A stretch of 64,000 bases of DNA, taken from contig NZ_AQUZ01000029.1 in assembly GCF_000372465.1 (NCBI RefSeq), positions 54,693 to 118,692 of the forward strand, in the 5' to 3' direction. The translations under genes were made by a program, and so were the position numbers. The notes beneath the pieces are model-generated. The model ran no database searches. It was not told the DNA's origin and was given only the letters and a program-made list of their open reading frames with translations. Positions 16,793 to 25,042 of the stretch are shown piece after piece; position 1 is the stretch's first letter; each line of letters starts with the position of its first letter. The DNA comes from Kribbella catacumbae DSM 19601. GTDB taxonomy: Bacteria > Actinomycetota > Actinomycetes > Propionibacteriales > Kribbellaceae.

Positions 16793-17920
16793 ATGCCCGT
16801 CGAGCTGACGCCTGATCCAACCCCGTACGACGCCGTCCTGCTGCTCTCCTTCGGTGGACCCGAGAAGCCCGCGGACGTGCTGCCCTTCCTGCAGAACGTG
16901 ACCCGCGGCCGCGGCATCCCGGACGAACGCCTCAAAGAGGTCGGTGAGCACTACTACTCGTTCGGCGGCCGCAGCCCGATCAACGACCAGAACCGCGAGC
17001 TGCTGAAGGCGCTGCGGACCTCCTTCGACGAGGTGGGCGTCGACCTGCCGATCTACTGGGGCAACCGCAACTGGGAGCCGTACCTGACCGACACGCTCCG
17101 CCAGATGACCGCCGACGGCGTACGGCGTGCCGTGGTGATCGTGACGAGCGCCTACCCGTCGTACTCCGGCTGCCGGCAGTACCGGGAGAACCTGGCCGAC
17201 GCGACGGCCGCGGTCGAGGGTGCGCCGGTGCTCGACAAGCTGCGGCACTACGCGAACCACCCCGGCTTCGTCGGGTCGTTCGTCGAGTCGACAGCCCAGG
17301 CGCTGAGCAAACTCCCAGAGGGCTCCGCGATCGCCTACGTGACGCACTCCATCCCGAACTCGATGAACGAGACCAGCGGCCCGGACGGCAACGGGTACGT
17401 CGACTGGCACCTGGACGTGGCCGCCGAGATCACCGCGGAGCTGGAGCGGCGTACCGGGGTCGAGCGCAGGACCGACCTCGTCTACTGCTCGCGGTCCGGC
17501 CCGCCGCAGGTGCCTTGGCTGGAGCCGGACATCAACGACCACCTGGAGGCGGTGTCGGCCGCCGGTGTTCCCGGGGCCGCCGTAGTACCGCTCGGGTTCG
17601 TCAGTGACCACATGGAGGTCATCTATGACCTCGACACCGAGGCACTGGCGACTGCTGAGAAGCTCCGCCTGCCGATGGCGCGTGCCGCGACTCCTGGTAC
17701 CGACTCGCAGTTCGTGACGATGCTGCGCGACCTCGTACTCGAGCGGGCGGCCGCAGAGCGCCAGGAGCAGCCTCCACGGCCCTGCGTGGGCAAGCTGGGC
17801 CCCGGCTGGGACAGCTGCCGGCCCGACTGCTGCCCAGCCCCACGCCGCCCCGCTACAGCCCAGTCAGTAGCAACCGCATCAGCCCCTACCGCCGTACCGG
17901 CATCGAAGGAATCTGTATGA
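16793..17920 (+). CDS. Coproporphyrin III ferrochelatase (ferrochelatase family)
   Basis: This 375-residue enzyme inserts ferrous iron into coproporphyrin III (the actinobacterial route) or protoporphyrin IX to make heme. Family motifs: LLLSFGGPEKPADVLPFL, TSAYPSYSGCRQYRE, the active-site His in VTHSIPNSM, and VVPLGFVSDHMEVIYDLD. The tail carries four cysteines (331, 342, 346, 347), which suggests metal or Fe-S binding. I chose ATG 16793; an upstream in-frame ATG (16724) would add a poorly conserved extension. The stop overlaps the start of the inositol-phosphatase-like gene as ATGA. Family is certain; CpfC versus HemH cannot be settled by eye. Confidence 0.93.
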   Translation: MPVELTPDPTPYDAVLLLSFGGPEKPADVLPFLQNVTRGRGIPDERLKEVGEHYYSFGGRSPINDQNRELLKALRTSFDEVGVDLPIYWGNRNWEPYLTDTLRQMTADGVRRAVVIVTSAYPSYSGCRQYRENLADATAAVEGAPVLDKLRHYANHPGFVGSFVESTAQALSKLPEGSAIAYVTHSIPNSMNETSGPDGNGYVDWHLDVAAEITAELERRTGVERRTDLVYCSRSGPPQVPWLEPDINDHLEAVSAAGVPGAAVVPLGFVSDHMEVIYDLDTEALATAEKLRLPMARAATPGTDSQFVTMLRDLVLERAAAERQEQPPRPCVGKLGPGWDSCRPDCCPAPRRPATAQSVATASAPTAVPASKESV

Positions 17921-18717
17921 GCTCCGAGAACCCCCAGGACCTGCTGAAGCTTGCGGTCGAGGTCGCTGCCGAAGCGGCCGAGCTGATCGTCGAGCGCCGC
18001 CGGGGCACGGTCACGGTGGCCGACACGAAGAGCACGGCGACGGACATCGTCACCGCCGTCGACCGGGAGTCGGAGGAGCTGATCCGGGCCCGGGTGCTGG
18101 CCGCTCGGCCGGACGACTCGTTCCTCGGCGAAGAGGGCGACGACGTCAACGGTTCCAGCGGCGTTCGCTGGGTGGTCGACCCGATCGACGGCACGGTCAA
18201 CTACCTCTACGACATCCCGACGTACGCCGTGTCGATCGCGGTCGAGTACGACGGCCAGACGGTGGCCGGCGTGGTCGTGGACGCCCCCAAGGGTGAGGTC
18301 TTCACCGCGACGCTGGGTGGCGGGGCGTTCCTCGACGGCAAGCCGATCCGGGTCTCGGAGTGCCCGGACCTGAGCAAGGCGCTGGTCGGCACCGGCTTCG
18401 GGTACGACGCGACCCGCCGTCAGGTGCAGGCCGAGGTGGTGCAGTCGCTCATCACCAAGGTCCGTGACATCCGCCGGATCGGTGTCGGCGCGATCGACCT
18501 CTGCTACGTCGCCTGCGGCCGACTGGACGCCGTGTACGAGCGCGGGCTGAACCCGTGGGACTACGGAGCAGGTGCGCTGATCGCCGCCGAGGCCGGTGCG
18601 ACGGTCGGCGGCCTCGATGGAGCCCCGGTCTCGCCGGAGATGTCGATCGCGGCCACCCCGGCCGTGTTCGGTGCGCTGCACGATGCTCTCGCTGCCACCA
18701 ACCCGCTCAGATCCTAA
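17917..18717 (+). CDS. Inositol monophosphatase family protein (SuhB-like)
   Basis: This 266-residue metal-dependent phosphatase has the family signatures GEEGDD (Glu72/Glu73), WVVDPIDGTVNY (Asp88 and Asp91) and WDYGAGALIAAEAGA near the C-terminus. It should dephosphorylate inositol 1-phosphate, used for phosphatidylinositol or mycothiol, or related sugar phosphates. The start overlaps the ferrochelatase stop as ATGA. In mycobacteria the orthologue (Rv2701c) stands next to DUF4193, DUF3093 and dut, as here. The exact substrate is uncertain because close relatives act on fructose 1,6-bisphosphate or NADP. Confidence 0.92.
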   Translation: MSSENPQDLLKLAVEVAAEAAELIVERRRGTVTVADTKSTATDIVTAVDRESEELIRARVLAARPDDSFLGEEGDDVNGSSGVRWVVDPIDGTVNYLYDIPTYAVSIAVEYDGQTVAGVVVDAPKGEVFTATLGGGAFLDGKPIRVSECPDLSKALVGTGFGYDATRRQVQAEVVQSLITKVRDIRRIGVGAIDLCYVACGRLDAVYERGLNPWDYGAGALIAAEAGATVGGLDGAPVSPEMSIAATPAVFGALHDALAATNPLRS

Positions 18718-18720
18718 AAC

Positions 18721-18756
18721 TGCTCATTAGTGCGCAGTAGCACGCACTAATGAGCA
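18721..18756. terminator. 14-bp perfect inverted repeat after suhB-like gene
   Basis: TGCTCATTAGTGCG (18721-18734) and CGCACTAATGAGCA (18743-18756) are exact reverse complements around eight bases. The arms are unusually AT-rich for this genome. It lies three bases after the stop and could form a hairpin, but no U-run follows. It might equally be a binding site upstream of the DUF4193 gene. The rest of the gap to 18995 (about 240 bases) probably holds a promoter (CGATAGGG at 18831-18838) and a long leader. Confidence 0.5.
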
Positions 18757-18995
18757 ATCGACTGTTCGGTACTGTCTCAATCCGCGACACGCTGGTCAGA
18801 AGGTGGACCCCGACGCGCGCGAAGGCCCGTCGATAGGGCACAATCCCTGCCTCGGGGGCGGTATTGATGCCGCTGCCAGCCTGTCTGTCAAGGGTTTCGG
18901 GGAACGAGGGCTTCCAGTGCGGAATTTCTCGGCCGCTTTACCCGTTCAAGGGCTCAGCAGGCAACACCACGGGTACAAGAGGGCAGGGAAACACC

Positions 18996-19295
18996 ATGGC
19001 GACTGACTACGACGCCCCGCGCAAGACGGACGAGGACTCCAGCGAAGAGTCGATCGAGGAACTGAAGACTCGCCGTCACGACAAGAACTCCGGCAAGGTC
19101 GACGAGGACGAGGCCGAGGCCGCCGAGAGCTTCGAGCTGCCCGGTGCCGACCTGAGCCACGAAGAGCTGGCTGTGCGGGTCCTCCCGCGCCAGGCCGACG
19201 AGTTCACTTGTTCGAGCTGCTTCTTGGTTCACCACCGCAGCCAGCTCGCGAACAGCAAGAACGGTCAGCTGATCTGCCGCGACTGCGCTGCCTGA
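18996..19295 (+). CDS. DUF4193 family protein, zinc-ribbon
   Basis: This 99-residue acidic protein belongs to a family found across actinobacteria (Rv2699c in M. tuberculosis). The first 60 residues are rich in Asp and Glu and likely flexible. The C-terminal part has a zinc-ribbon pattern (CSSCFLVHHRSQL and then CRDCA). Function is unknown; the family's strong conservation suggests a housekeeping role. I chose ATG 18996, preceded by AGGGAA; the open frame upstream has no conserved content. A terminator-like hairpin follows at 19339. Confidence 0.9.
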   Translation: MATDYDAPRKTDEDSSEESIEELKTRRHDKNSGKVDEDEAEAAESFELPGADLSHEELAVRVLPRQADEFTCSSCFLVHHRSQLANSKNGQLICRDCAA

Positions 19296-19338
19296 ACCAC
19301 AGCACTTTCGCCCTGCTCGGCTGAGTCCGTACCGGCTC

Positions 19339-19371
19339 ACGGGACCGTCCCCTCCAAGGGGGCGGTCCCGT
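19339..19371 (+). terminator. Rho-independent terminator-like hairpin
   Basis: ACGGGACCGTCCCC (19339-19352) and GGGGGCGGTCCCGT (19358-19371) pair with one internal slip around a TCCAA loop, followed by TTGTC. It lies 43 bases after the DUF4193 stop, in the right place to end that transcript. Confidence 0.65.
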
Positions 19372-19411
19372 TGTCATGTCTTCGAACAGGCCGGGTACCT
19401 ACTCTGAAGAC

Positions 19412-20221
19412 ATGAGTAAGCGCATGGGTGACCTGTGGGCGTCCGGACTGGGGCTGCTGCGCCACGAACCGACCGAGATGCGGCTCCGGGCGATCTCCGG
19501 CGGCCGCGAGCTGGTGAACACCACCCGGGCTGTGCTGGTCTGGGAACCACGCCGGGTGGTGGCCTCGTACGCCGTACCGGTGGCTGAGCTGGGTGCTGAG
19601 CTGACTGTGTCGTCAGTAGAGCCTGTGCCGGCGCCGGAGGGCATTCTGCACCCGGGCCACCCCTTCCTCGCGCACTCGTGCCCTGGCCAGGTAGTAGACG
19701 TCGATGGGCTGGCGGGTGCCGGCTTCCGGCCGGACGATCCGGAGCTGGCCGAGTACGTAGTACTGGACTTCAAGGCGCTAGACGAGTGGTACGAGGAAGA
19801 TGAGCGGCTCGTGTCGCACCCTCGGGATCCGTACCACCGAGTGGTGGTCCGGGCGAGCTCTCGGTCGGTCCGGGTCGAGCGTGATGGGGTGCTGCTGGCG
19901 GAGAGCAGCCGGCCGAGCTTGGTATTCGAGACCACCCTGCCGACGCGCTTCTACCTACCGCGCGAGGACGTGGTCGCCGAGTTGCTGCCGAGCGAGCGGC
20001 ATACCGCTTGCGCCTACAAAGGCCACGCGACCTACTACTCGGTCGAGGGCGCTCCCAACCTGTTCTGGAGCTATCTGGAGCCGCAGAAGGAGGTCAGGGA
20101 GCTCGCTGGGCTCGTGTCGTTCTTCGACGACGACGTGGACGTGTACGTCGACGGGGAGCTCCGCGACCGGCCGAGCGGCCCGCACGCCGAGTCGGTTCGT
20201 CAGGAGTTCTCTGTCTCTTAG
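19412..20221 (+). CDS. DUF427 domain protein, tandem
   Basis: This 269-residue cytoplasmic protein contains two DUF427-like units. The first half (about 25-130) is diverged. The second half (about 145-250) is canonical: VRVERDGVLLAESSRPSLVF, FYLPREDV, then CAYKGHATYYSV and a Trp/Tyr-Pro end. I chose ATG 19412, preceded by a GAAG stretch; in-frame ATGs at 19376 and 19424 are alternatives. The stop overlaps that of the convergent DUF4235 gene by four bases. The family has no assigned enzyme activity. The gene is not part of the mycobacterial version of this block, so it may be an insertion here. Confidence 0.88.
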   Translation: MSKRMGDLWASGLGLLRHEPTEMRLRAISGGRELVNTTRAVLVWEPRRVVASYAVPVAELGAELTVSSVEPVPAPEGILHPGHPFLAHSCPGQVVDVDGLAGAGFRPDDPELAEYVVLDFKALDEWYEEDERLVSHPRDPYHRVVVRASSRSVRVERDGVLLAESSRPSLVFETTLPTRFYLPREDVVAELLPSERHTACAYKGHATYYSVEGAPNLFWSYLEPQKEVRELAGLVSFFDDDVDVYVDGELRDRPSGPHAESVRQEFSVS

Positions 20222-20505
20222 ACCTTCTCCAGGTCCTTGTCCTCGTAGCCGGGCGGGAGGGTCCCGGTCGACTTGACCCAGTACTTCGCCGCGCGGTCCT
20301 CGGCGAAGCGCTTGGCGGCGGCTGCGGACGCGCCACTGGCGACGGCCCAGGTGACGATCTCGAGGTAGCCGGCCTGGTTGTCCTTCGGTGGCTTGCCGCC
20401 GGACCCGAGCTTCCAGGCGGTCGTCACCGCCTTGTTGGCGACCAGTGACACCACGATCGTGAATGCCATGAGTACGAGCTTCCAGCCGATCTTGGCTCCA
20501 ACCAC
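20218..20505 (-). CDS. DUF4235 family small membrane protein
   Basis: This 95-residue protein starts with a hydrophobic segment (about 7-28: GWKLVLMAFTIVVSLVANKA) and has a second, weaker one at about 48-65 (IVTWAVASGASAAAAKRFAE). The pattern matches DUF4235, an actinobacterial membrane family of unknown role. It converges on the DUF427 gene with four overlapping bases. No partner is evident. Confidence 0.85.
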   Translation of the reverse strand: MVGAKIGWKLVLMAFTIVVSLVANKAVTTAWKLGSGGKPPKDNQAGYLEIVTWAVASGASAAAAKRFAEDRAAKYWVKSTGTLPPGYEDKDLEKV

Positions 20506-20537
20506 GACTACCTCCTAGCTACAGATCCCCCTGCTAC

Positions 20538-20993
20538 TCAGGATCTTGCCACGCTGTCAGCCGTCAGGGCCGCCGCTAGTCGTTCTGGGTGCCTCGTGGC
20601 GATCAGCCAGTACGGTGCTGGGTCCTGCGGGTCGGTGAGCTCGACCCGTACTGCGCCGGACAGGTAGCTACGCAGTACGAGGTAGGCAGCGGGATCACAG
20701 TCACGGCCGAAGGCGTTGCGGGCGTCTTCGCCGGACAGAGGCTCGGCCTTGCCGAGGTACTCCCGCTCGATGGCGGCCTTGCCGGCCCGCAGCTTCTCGG
20801 AGTCGACGGCGACCACAGCACCGCCGTACCGGACGAACAGGGTGACCAGTAGAGCCGCGGCGATCCCAGCGACCGCTATGCCTGCTCCGACGCCTACAGG
20901 GACGGCGGTGATGACGTACAGCGTGATCACTGCGGCAGTGGCGATGATCCACCAGCTCACTGGCACGCTCAGCCGTTCCCTGTATTGCTCCAC
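20538..20993 (-). CDS. DUF3093 family membrane protein
   Basis: This 151-residue protein has two close hydrophobic segments near the N-terminus (about 11-30 and 34-52) and a soluble C-terminal domain. The start pattern (EQYRERLSVPVSWW) and the end (PYWLIATRHPERLAAAL) match DUF3093, the family of Rv2698. I chose the GTG at 20993 because the conserved YRERLSVP begins right after it; the longer upstream frame runs into the dut gene. It is divergent from dut with 52 bases between the starts, as in other actinobacteria. Function is unknown. Confidence 0.85.
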   Translation of the reverse strand: MEQYRERLSVPVSWWIIATAAVITLYVITAVPVGVGAGIAVAGIAAALLVTLFVRYGGAVVAVDSEKLRAGKAAIEREYLGKAEPLSGEDARNAFGRDCDPAAYLVLRSYLSGAVRVELTDPQDPAPYWLIATRHPERLAAALTADSVARS

Positions 20994-21045
20994 AGCACCA
21001 GCCTGGCACGTTGCCTGTCGGGGCCCGTCGATAGGGTCACCTCTC

Positions 21046-21498
21046 ATGACTGAGGTACTGATCCAGCGGCTCGACGGCGACCTGCCCGTACCGGCGTACG
21101 CGCATCCCGGTGATGCCGGCGCCGACCTGGTCACGACCAGCGACGTCACCTTGAAGCCGGGAGAGCGCGCCCTGGTCGGCACCGGGATCGCGATCGCGCT
21201 GCAGGACGGGTACGCCGCGTTCGTCCATCCGCGGTCCGGGCTGGCGGCGAAACATGGCGTTTCGATCGTCAACGCGCCGGGCACCGTGGACGCGGGCTAC
21301 CGTGGCGAGATCAAGGTGTGCCTGATCAACCTGGACCCCGCGGCCGAGGTGACGCTGAAGCGTGGCGACCGGATCGCGCAGCTGATCATCCAGCGGGTCG
21401 AGAAGGCCCGGTTCGTCGAGGTGCGGACGCTGCCCGGGTCGGACCGCGGCGAGGGCGGACACGGCTCGACCGGCGGCTTCGGTGGTGTGACACGCTGA
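21046..21498 (+). CDS. dut: Deoxyuridine 5'-triphosphate nucleotidohydrolase
   Basis: This 150-residue trimeric dUTPase hydrolyses dUTP to dUMP and pyrophosphate, which keeps uracil out of DNA and feeds dTMP synthesis. The motifs are present: GDAGADL (22-28), HPRSGLAAKHGV (61-72), GTVDAGYRGE (79-88), KRGDRIAQLI, and the glycine-rich C-terminal arm GEGGHGSTGGFG that closes over the active site. I chose ATG 21046; a promoter-like CGATAGGGT lies about ten bases upstream, so the leader is very short. It starts the conserved run of DUF3710, OB-fold and DUF3159 genes. Confidence 0.97.
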   Translation: MTEVLIQRLDGDLPVPAYAHPGDAGADLVTTSDVTLKPGERALVGTGIAIALQDGYAAFVHPRSGLAAKHGVSIVNAPGTVDAGYRGEIKVCLINLDPAAEVTLKRGDRIAQLIIQRVEKARFVEVRTLPGSDRGEGGHGSTGGFGGVTR

Positions 21499-21616
21499 AC
21501 AGGTGCACGCCGATGACCTGTGGCATGCGCGAGACTACGGCGGGCCGCCGCGACAGGCGTGCGGCCGCGGATCTGACGAACGAGCCGGTTTTCACAAGGA
21601 AGTAGGGGCAAGAGCA

Positions 21617-22312
21617 GTGATCTTCCGTCGCAAGGGCAAGGACGACGACGCCGAGACGACCGGCGGTTTCTTCGGCGATGAGGAGGACCTTGCCGAAGAA
21701 GGCGACGCCGCCGACGCGGAAGACGCCGGTACGCCGGTCGGCCGCAGCGCGGGCCCGTTCGACTCGACCGAGGTCGACGCCGAGACGCTGGAGGCAGAGG
21801 ACCGGATCGACCTCGGCGCCCTGGTGATCACCGGGCTGCCCGGGATGGAGCTGCGGCTGCAGGTCGACGAGGCCAGCGGCGACGTCCAGGCGATCCTGCT
21901 GGTGCTGGAGGACTCCGCGCTCGAGCTGCGCGCGTTCGCCGCGCCGAAGACGAGCGGCATCTGGTCGGAGGTCCGTCGCGAGATCGCCTCCGAGGCGACC
22001 CGGATGGGCGGCACCGCGTCCGAGGCCGAGGGCCCGTTCGGGACCGAGCTCGTGCTCGTCGTACCGGTCGAGGACCCCGAAGGGCAGATCTTCAGCCAGA
22101 CCTCCCGGGTGATCGGCGTCGACGGCCCGCGCTGGCTGCTGCGCGCCACCGTGCTGGGCCGCGCCGCGGTCGAGCCGGACGCCGCGCCGCCGATGGAGCA
22201 GGCGCTGCGCAATGTGGTCGTCGTCCGTGGCGCCGAGCCGATGGCGCCGCGCGAATCGCTGGTCCTGCGGCTGCCCGCCGGAGCCCAGCCGGCCGCCGAG
22301 GAAGAGGCCTGA
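21617..22312 (+). CDS. DUF3710 domain protein
   Basis: This 231-residue cytoplasmic protein has an acidic N-terminal region (about 8-60) followed by the conserved DUF3710 domain (GPFDSTEVD, LPGMELRLQVDE, TSGIWSEVRREI, GVDGPRWLLRATVLGRAA). It corresponds to Rv2696c. I chose GTG 21617 because the typical family start (IFRRKGK) follows it; an ATG at 21503 would give an unrelated 38-residue extension. The role is unknown. The constant neighbourhood of dut and the OB-fold gene suggests nucleotide or nucleic-acid work, which is inference. Confidence 0.88.
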   Translation: MIFRRKGKDDDAETTGGFFGDEEDLAEEGDAADAEDAGTPVGRSAGPFDSTEVDAETLEAEDRIDLGALVITGLPGMELRLQVDEASGDVQAILLVLEDSALELRAFAAPKTSGIWSEVRREIASEATRMGGTASEAEGPFGTELVLVVPVEDPEGQIFSQTSRVIGVDGPRWLLRATVLGRAAVEPDAAPPMEQALRNVVVVRGAEPMAPRESLVLRLPAGAQPAAEEEA

Positions 22313-22380
22313 GCCAGTGCGCCGTGTCGGGTGTTCCGGATACCGGCTGAGCACGCTCACGAGCGGACTACACTGACCTC

Positions 22381-22770
22381 ATGGGTAGCGAGAAAGCCGG
22401 GGGGCTGTGGAAGCGCGCCTTCCGGGGCTTGGCCGGCGACCGGGATCAGCAGGACGCCGCGGTGCTCCAGGACTTCGCGCACGACTGTGGCGCGCGGTCC
22501 ATCACCGGTTGTCACGACCGGGAGATGGTGACGCTGTACGGCACGCTGCGCACGATCACGTTCAGCCCGCGCGGCGGCGTACCGGCGTTGGAGGGTGAGC
22601 TGTACGACGGCACCGGCACGGTCAAGCTGGTCTGGCTGGGCCGGCGCAAGATCGCCGGCATCCACCCCGGATCGGAAATGATCGCATCCGGGCGGATCGG
22701 TGTCGTGGACGGTGACCGGGTGATGTTCAACCCGCGCTACGAACTCCGTCCGACGGCCGCGCATGGCTGA
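22381..22770 (+). CDS. OB-fold nucleic-acid-binding domain protein
   Basis: This 129-residue protein is a single OB-fold of the tRNA-anticodon/RecG-wedge type: VTLYGTLRTITFSPRGGVPA, LEGELYDGTGTVKLVWLGRR and IHPGSEMIASGRIGVVDGDR. It corresponds to Rv2694c. The DUF3159 gene starts eight bases before its stop, so the two are probably coupled. A role in binding single-stranded DNA or RNA is inferred from the fold only. Confidence 0.88.
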   Translation: MGSEKAGGLWKRAFRGLAGDRDQQDAAVLQDFAHDCGARSITGCHDREMVTLYGTLRTITFSPRGGVPALEGELYDGTGTVKLVWLGRRKIAGIHPGSEMIASGRIGVVDGDRVMFNPRYELRPTAAHG

Positions 22771-23593
22771 GCCGCAGGGCACCCACCGCGACCAGCTCGA
22801 CGAGGACCTGAACGAGAAGCTCGTCGAGATCCTGAAACCCGAGGTCGAGGCGGCCGGGACGGTACCGCCCGCCGACGACTCGACGGCCGAGTCCACCGAG
22901 GCACAGTCCGCTGAGGACGGCCCGGCCAAGCCGGAAGCGACCACGGACAAGGACTTCTTCCACGCCCTCGGCGGCTGGGGCGCACTGCTCGACATCGGGC
23001 TGCCCTGGATCGCGTTCATGATCGTCTACGCGGCCTCCGACCACAACCTCAAGCTCGCCTTGATCGTCGCGGTCGCGTGTGGTGCCGCGGTCGCGCTGCT
23101 CCGGCTGGTCCGCAAGCAGCCCCTGCGCAACGTGATCGGCGGCTTCATCGGCGTGGCCTTCTCCGCCTGGGTCGCGAACCGCAGCGGCAAGGCCGAGAAC
23201 GTCTACCTGCCCGGCATGATCCTCAGCGGCGTCTACCTGACGATCTACGGCCTCTCGATCGTCGTCCGCTGGCCGCTGTTCGGTGCCATCTACGGCCTGA
23301 TCACCCAAACCGGCGCGGCCTGGCGCCGCGACCCGGACATGTACCGAGGCTTCAACCGGGCCACCCTGGTCTTCGCCGGCCTCTTCGCGGTCCGGCTGGT
23401 GATCCAGATCCCGCTCTACCTCACCGAGCAACTGAATGCCCTGGGCATCGCCAAGATCGGCCTCGGCCTCCCGCTCTACGCCCTGGCCCTCTGGCTGTCC
23501 TACTCCGTACTCCGAGGCTCCCTGCCCGACGACAAGTGGGACGAAACCCGAGACCACGTCACCGGGCTGCTCCGCGCCGGCGGCAAGAAGTAA
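22763..23593 (+). CDS. DUF3159 family membrane protein
   Basis: This 276-residue protein has an acidic, likely disordered first 60 residues, then about six membrane segments. Conserved family stretches are GGWGALLDIGLPWIAFMIVY, RLVRKQPLRNVIGGFIGVAF, and RRDPDMYRGFNRATLVFAGL. It corresponds to Rv2693c. The start overlaps the end of the OB-fold gene by eight bases. No transport or enzymatic role has been shown for the family as far as I know. A Trp-Arg-Arg-Asp loop and several conserved Arg residues on the inner face may be functional. Confidence 0.88.
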   Translation: MAEPQGTHRDQLDEDLNEKLVEILKPEVEAAGTVPPADDSTAESTEAQSAEDGPAKPEATTDKDFFHALGGWGALLDIGLPWIAFMIVYAASDHNLKLALIVAVACGAAVALLRLVRKQPLRNVIGGFIGVAFSAWVANRSGKAENVYLPGMILSGVYLTIYGLSIVVRWPLFGAIYGLITQTGAAWRRDPDMYRGFNRATLVFAGLFAVRLVIQIPLYLTEQLNALGIAKIGLGLPLYALALWLSYSVLRGSLPDDKWDETRDHVTGLLRAGGKK

Positions 23594-23708
23594 CAGCTCC
23601 TCGCAGCGCCGATCGCAGGGAACTGCTGTCCGCTTCGTAGCGTCGAATGGCCCTCGGTAGGGGAACAATCGGGGCCGTCCTGGAGACGCCGCGGAGCGAG
23701 GAGATGGT

Positions 23709-24974
23709 GTGGATTCCACTGGAGTGATCATCCTGGTGCTGGCGGCGGTCGCGATCGGCATCGGTCTGGTCGTGATGGTGCGACGGGAGCGGTACGTCCG
23801 GTCGTTGCGGGACCGCGGCTGGGCCTTTGAGACCAGCCCGACGTTCGATGCCGTCGCGCGGCTCAGCAACCCGCCGTTCGGCCTCGGCTTCCGCCGGGAT
23901 CCGGACGACCAGATCAGCGGCCAGACCTCGGGCAGGTCGTTCCAGGTGATCGAGTACGGCGCCGAGAACTGGAAGGGCTGGGTCGGGATGGTCACCCTGT
24001 CTCGCCGGCTCCCGGAACTGTGGATCATGGCAGGGCAGGCACGGCCGCGGTACGGCGTACGCGCGGCCAAGGTGGCAGCTCCGGCGCAGCTGGGAGCGGG
24101 CTGGCAGATCGGCGCGCTCGACCCGGCGTACGCCGCGGAGGTTCTGACCCCGCAGGTCTGCGAGCGGCTCAACGCGATGGCCGCGGTACACCCCGATCTG
24201 AACCTCGGTATCGACGGTGACCAACTGGTCGTGCTGGATCCGCCGCGCAAGGACGCCGAGCTCCTCGCCCCCTGGCTGGAGCAGCTTGCCACCGTCGCCG
24301 CGGCGATCGACGCTACCGAGCTGGACCGTTGGATCCAGTCCGAGCCGCCGGCGCGGCTGAGGTTCTACCATCACCCGGACTGGCACTGGGTCGGCGAAGA
24401 CGACAGCCTGCTGGACACGACTCCGGCAAAGCGGTCTGGCTATGACCACGCCACCAAGGACGTGATCCGGGGTCGTGACGGCGACGGGCCGCCCTTCGTC
24501 GCGTTCGTGCACGAGTGGAAGACGAGCCGGACCGAGCGCTACACCGACAGCGAGGGCCGCAGCCAGACCCGGACCGTGGTCGAGGAACACAACGAGACGA
24601 TCCTCGGCTTCCAGTTGCCGGCCCGGATGCCGGAACTCAAGGTCGGGCTCCGCGGGATCGGCCGCGGTATCAGCTTCGAGAGCGGCGCCTTCAACGACCA
24701 GTTCGCAGTACACGCGGCGGACACCAAGTATGCGTACGACGTGATCCACCCGCGCCAGATGGAGTACCTGATGGCAAACCCACCGGCGACCTTCGAGTTC
24801 GTCGACGACTGGGCCTGGTTCGAGGTCGACGTCCACAGCCAGGAAGTGATCGGCGCCAACTCCCACTTCCTCCGCGGCTTCCTGGCCCGCATCCCCCGCT
24901 TCACCTGGCGCAACCTCGGCCTCCAGGACTCGCCCTACCCACCCATCGACCTGGAACCAGCCCGCGGGGCGTAG
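23709..24974 (+). CDS. Hypothetical protein, N-terminal membrane anchor and duplicated soluble domain
   Basis: I do not recognise this 421-residue protein. One hydrophobic segment (about 5-24) follows the start and precedes Arg-rich residues, so the rest should be cytoplasmic. The soluble part seems to be an internal duplication. The first copy is about residues 35-205 (DDQISGQTSGRSFQVIEYGA ... VLDPPRKDAELLAPWL). The second is about 250-400 (FVHEWKTSRTERYTDSEGRS ... FEFVDDWAWFEVD). Both begin with a beta-rich part of the DUF3137 style. GTG 23709 has GAGGAG five bases upstream. A hairpin follows the stop. It lies between DUF3159 and the convergent ceoC gene, where other actinobacteria usually have no gene. 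Confidence 0.75.
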   Translation: MDSTGVIILVLAAVAIGIGLVVMVRRERYVRSLRDRGWAFETSPTFDAVARLSNPPFGLGFRRDPDDQISGQTSGRSFQVIEYGAENWKGWVGMVTLSRRLPELWIMAGQARPRYGVRAAKVAAPAQLGAGWQIGALDPAYAAEVLTPQVCERLNAMAAVHPDLNLGIDGDQLVVLDPPRKDAELLAPWLEQLATVAAAIDATELDRWIQSEPPARLRFYHHPDWHWVGEDDSLLDTTPAKRSGYDHATKDVIRGRDGDGPPFVAFVHEWKTSRTERYTDSEGRSQTRTVVEEHNETILGFQLPARMPELKVGLRGIGRGISFESGAFNDQFAVHAADTKYAYDVIHPRQMEYLMANPPATFEFVDDWAWFEVDVHSQEVIGANSHFLRGFLARIPRFTWRNLGLQDSPYPPIDLEPARGA

Positions 24975-24981
24975 TACCGGA

Positions 24982-25012
24982 CTTCTCTGTCGCCGCAGTG
25001 GCGACGGAGAAG
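24982..25012. terminator. Hairpin between convergent genes
   Basis: CTTCTCTGTCGCC (24982-24994) and GGCGACGGAGAAG (25000-25012) pair over 13 positions with one U-G wobble on the plus-strand RNA, around a five-base loop. It lies between the stops of the hypothetical gene and the potassium-regulator gene, so it may end transcription in both directions. No U-run is present. Confidence 0.6.
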
Positions 25013-25042
25013 CCGCGGCTAGGCGTGAGGGCGACGGCGGAG

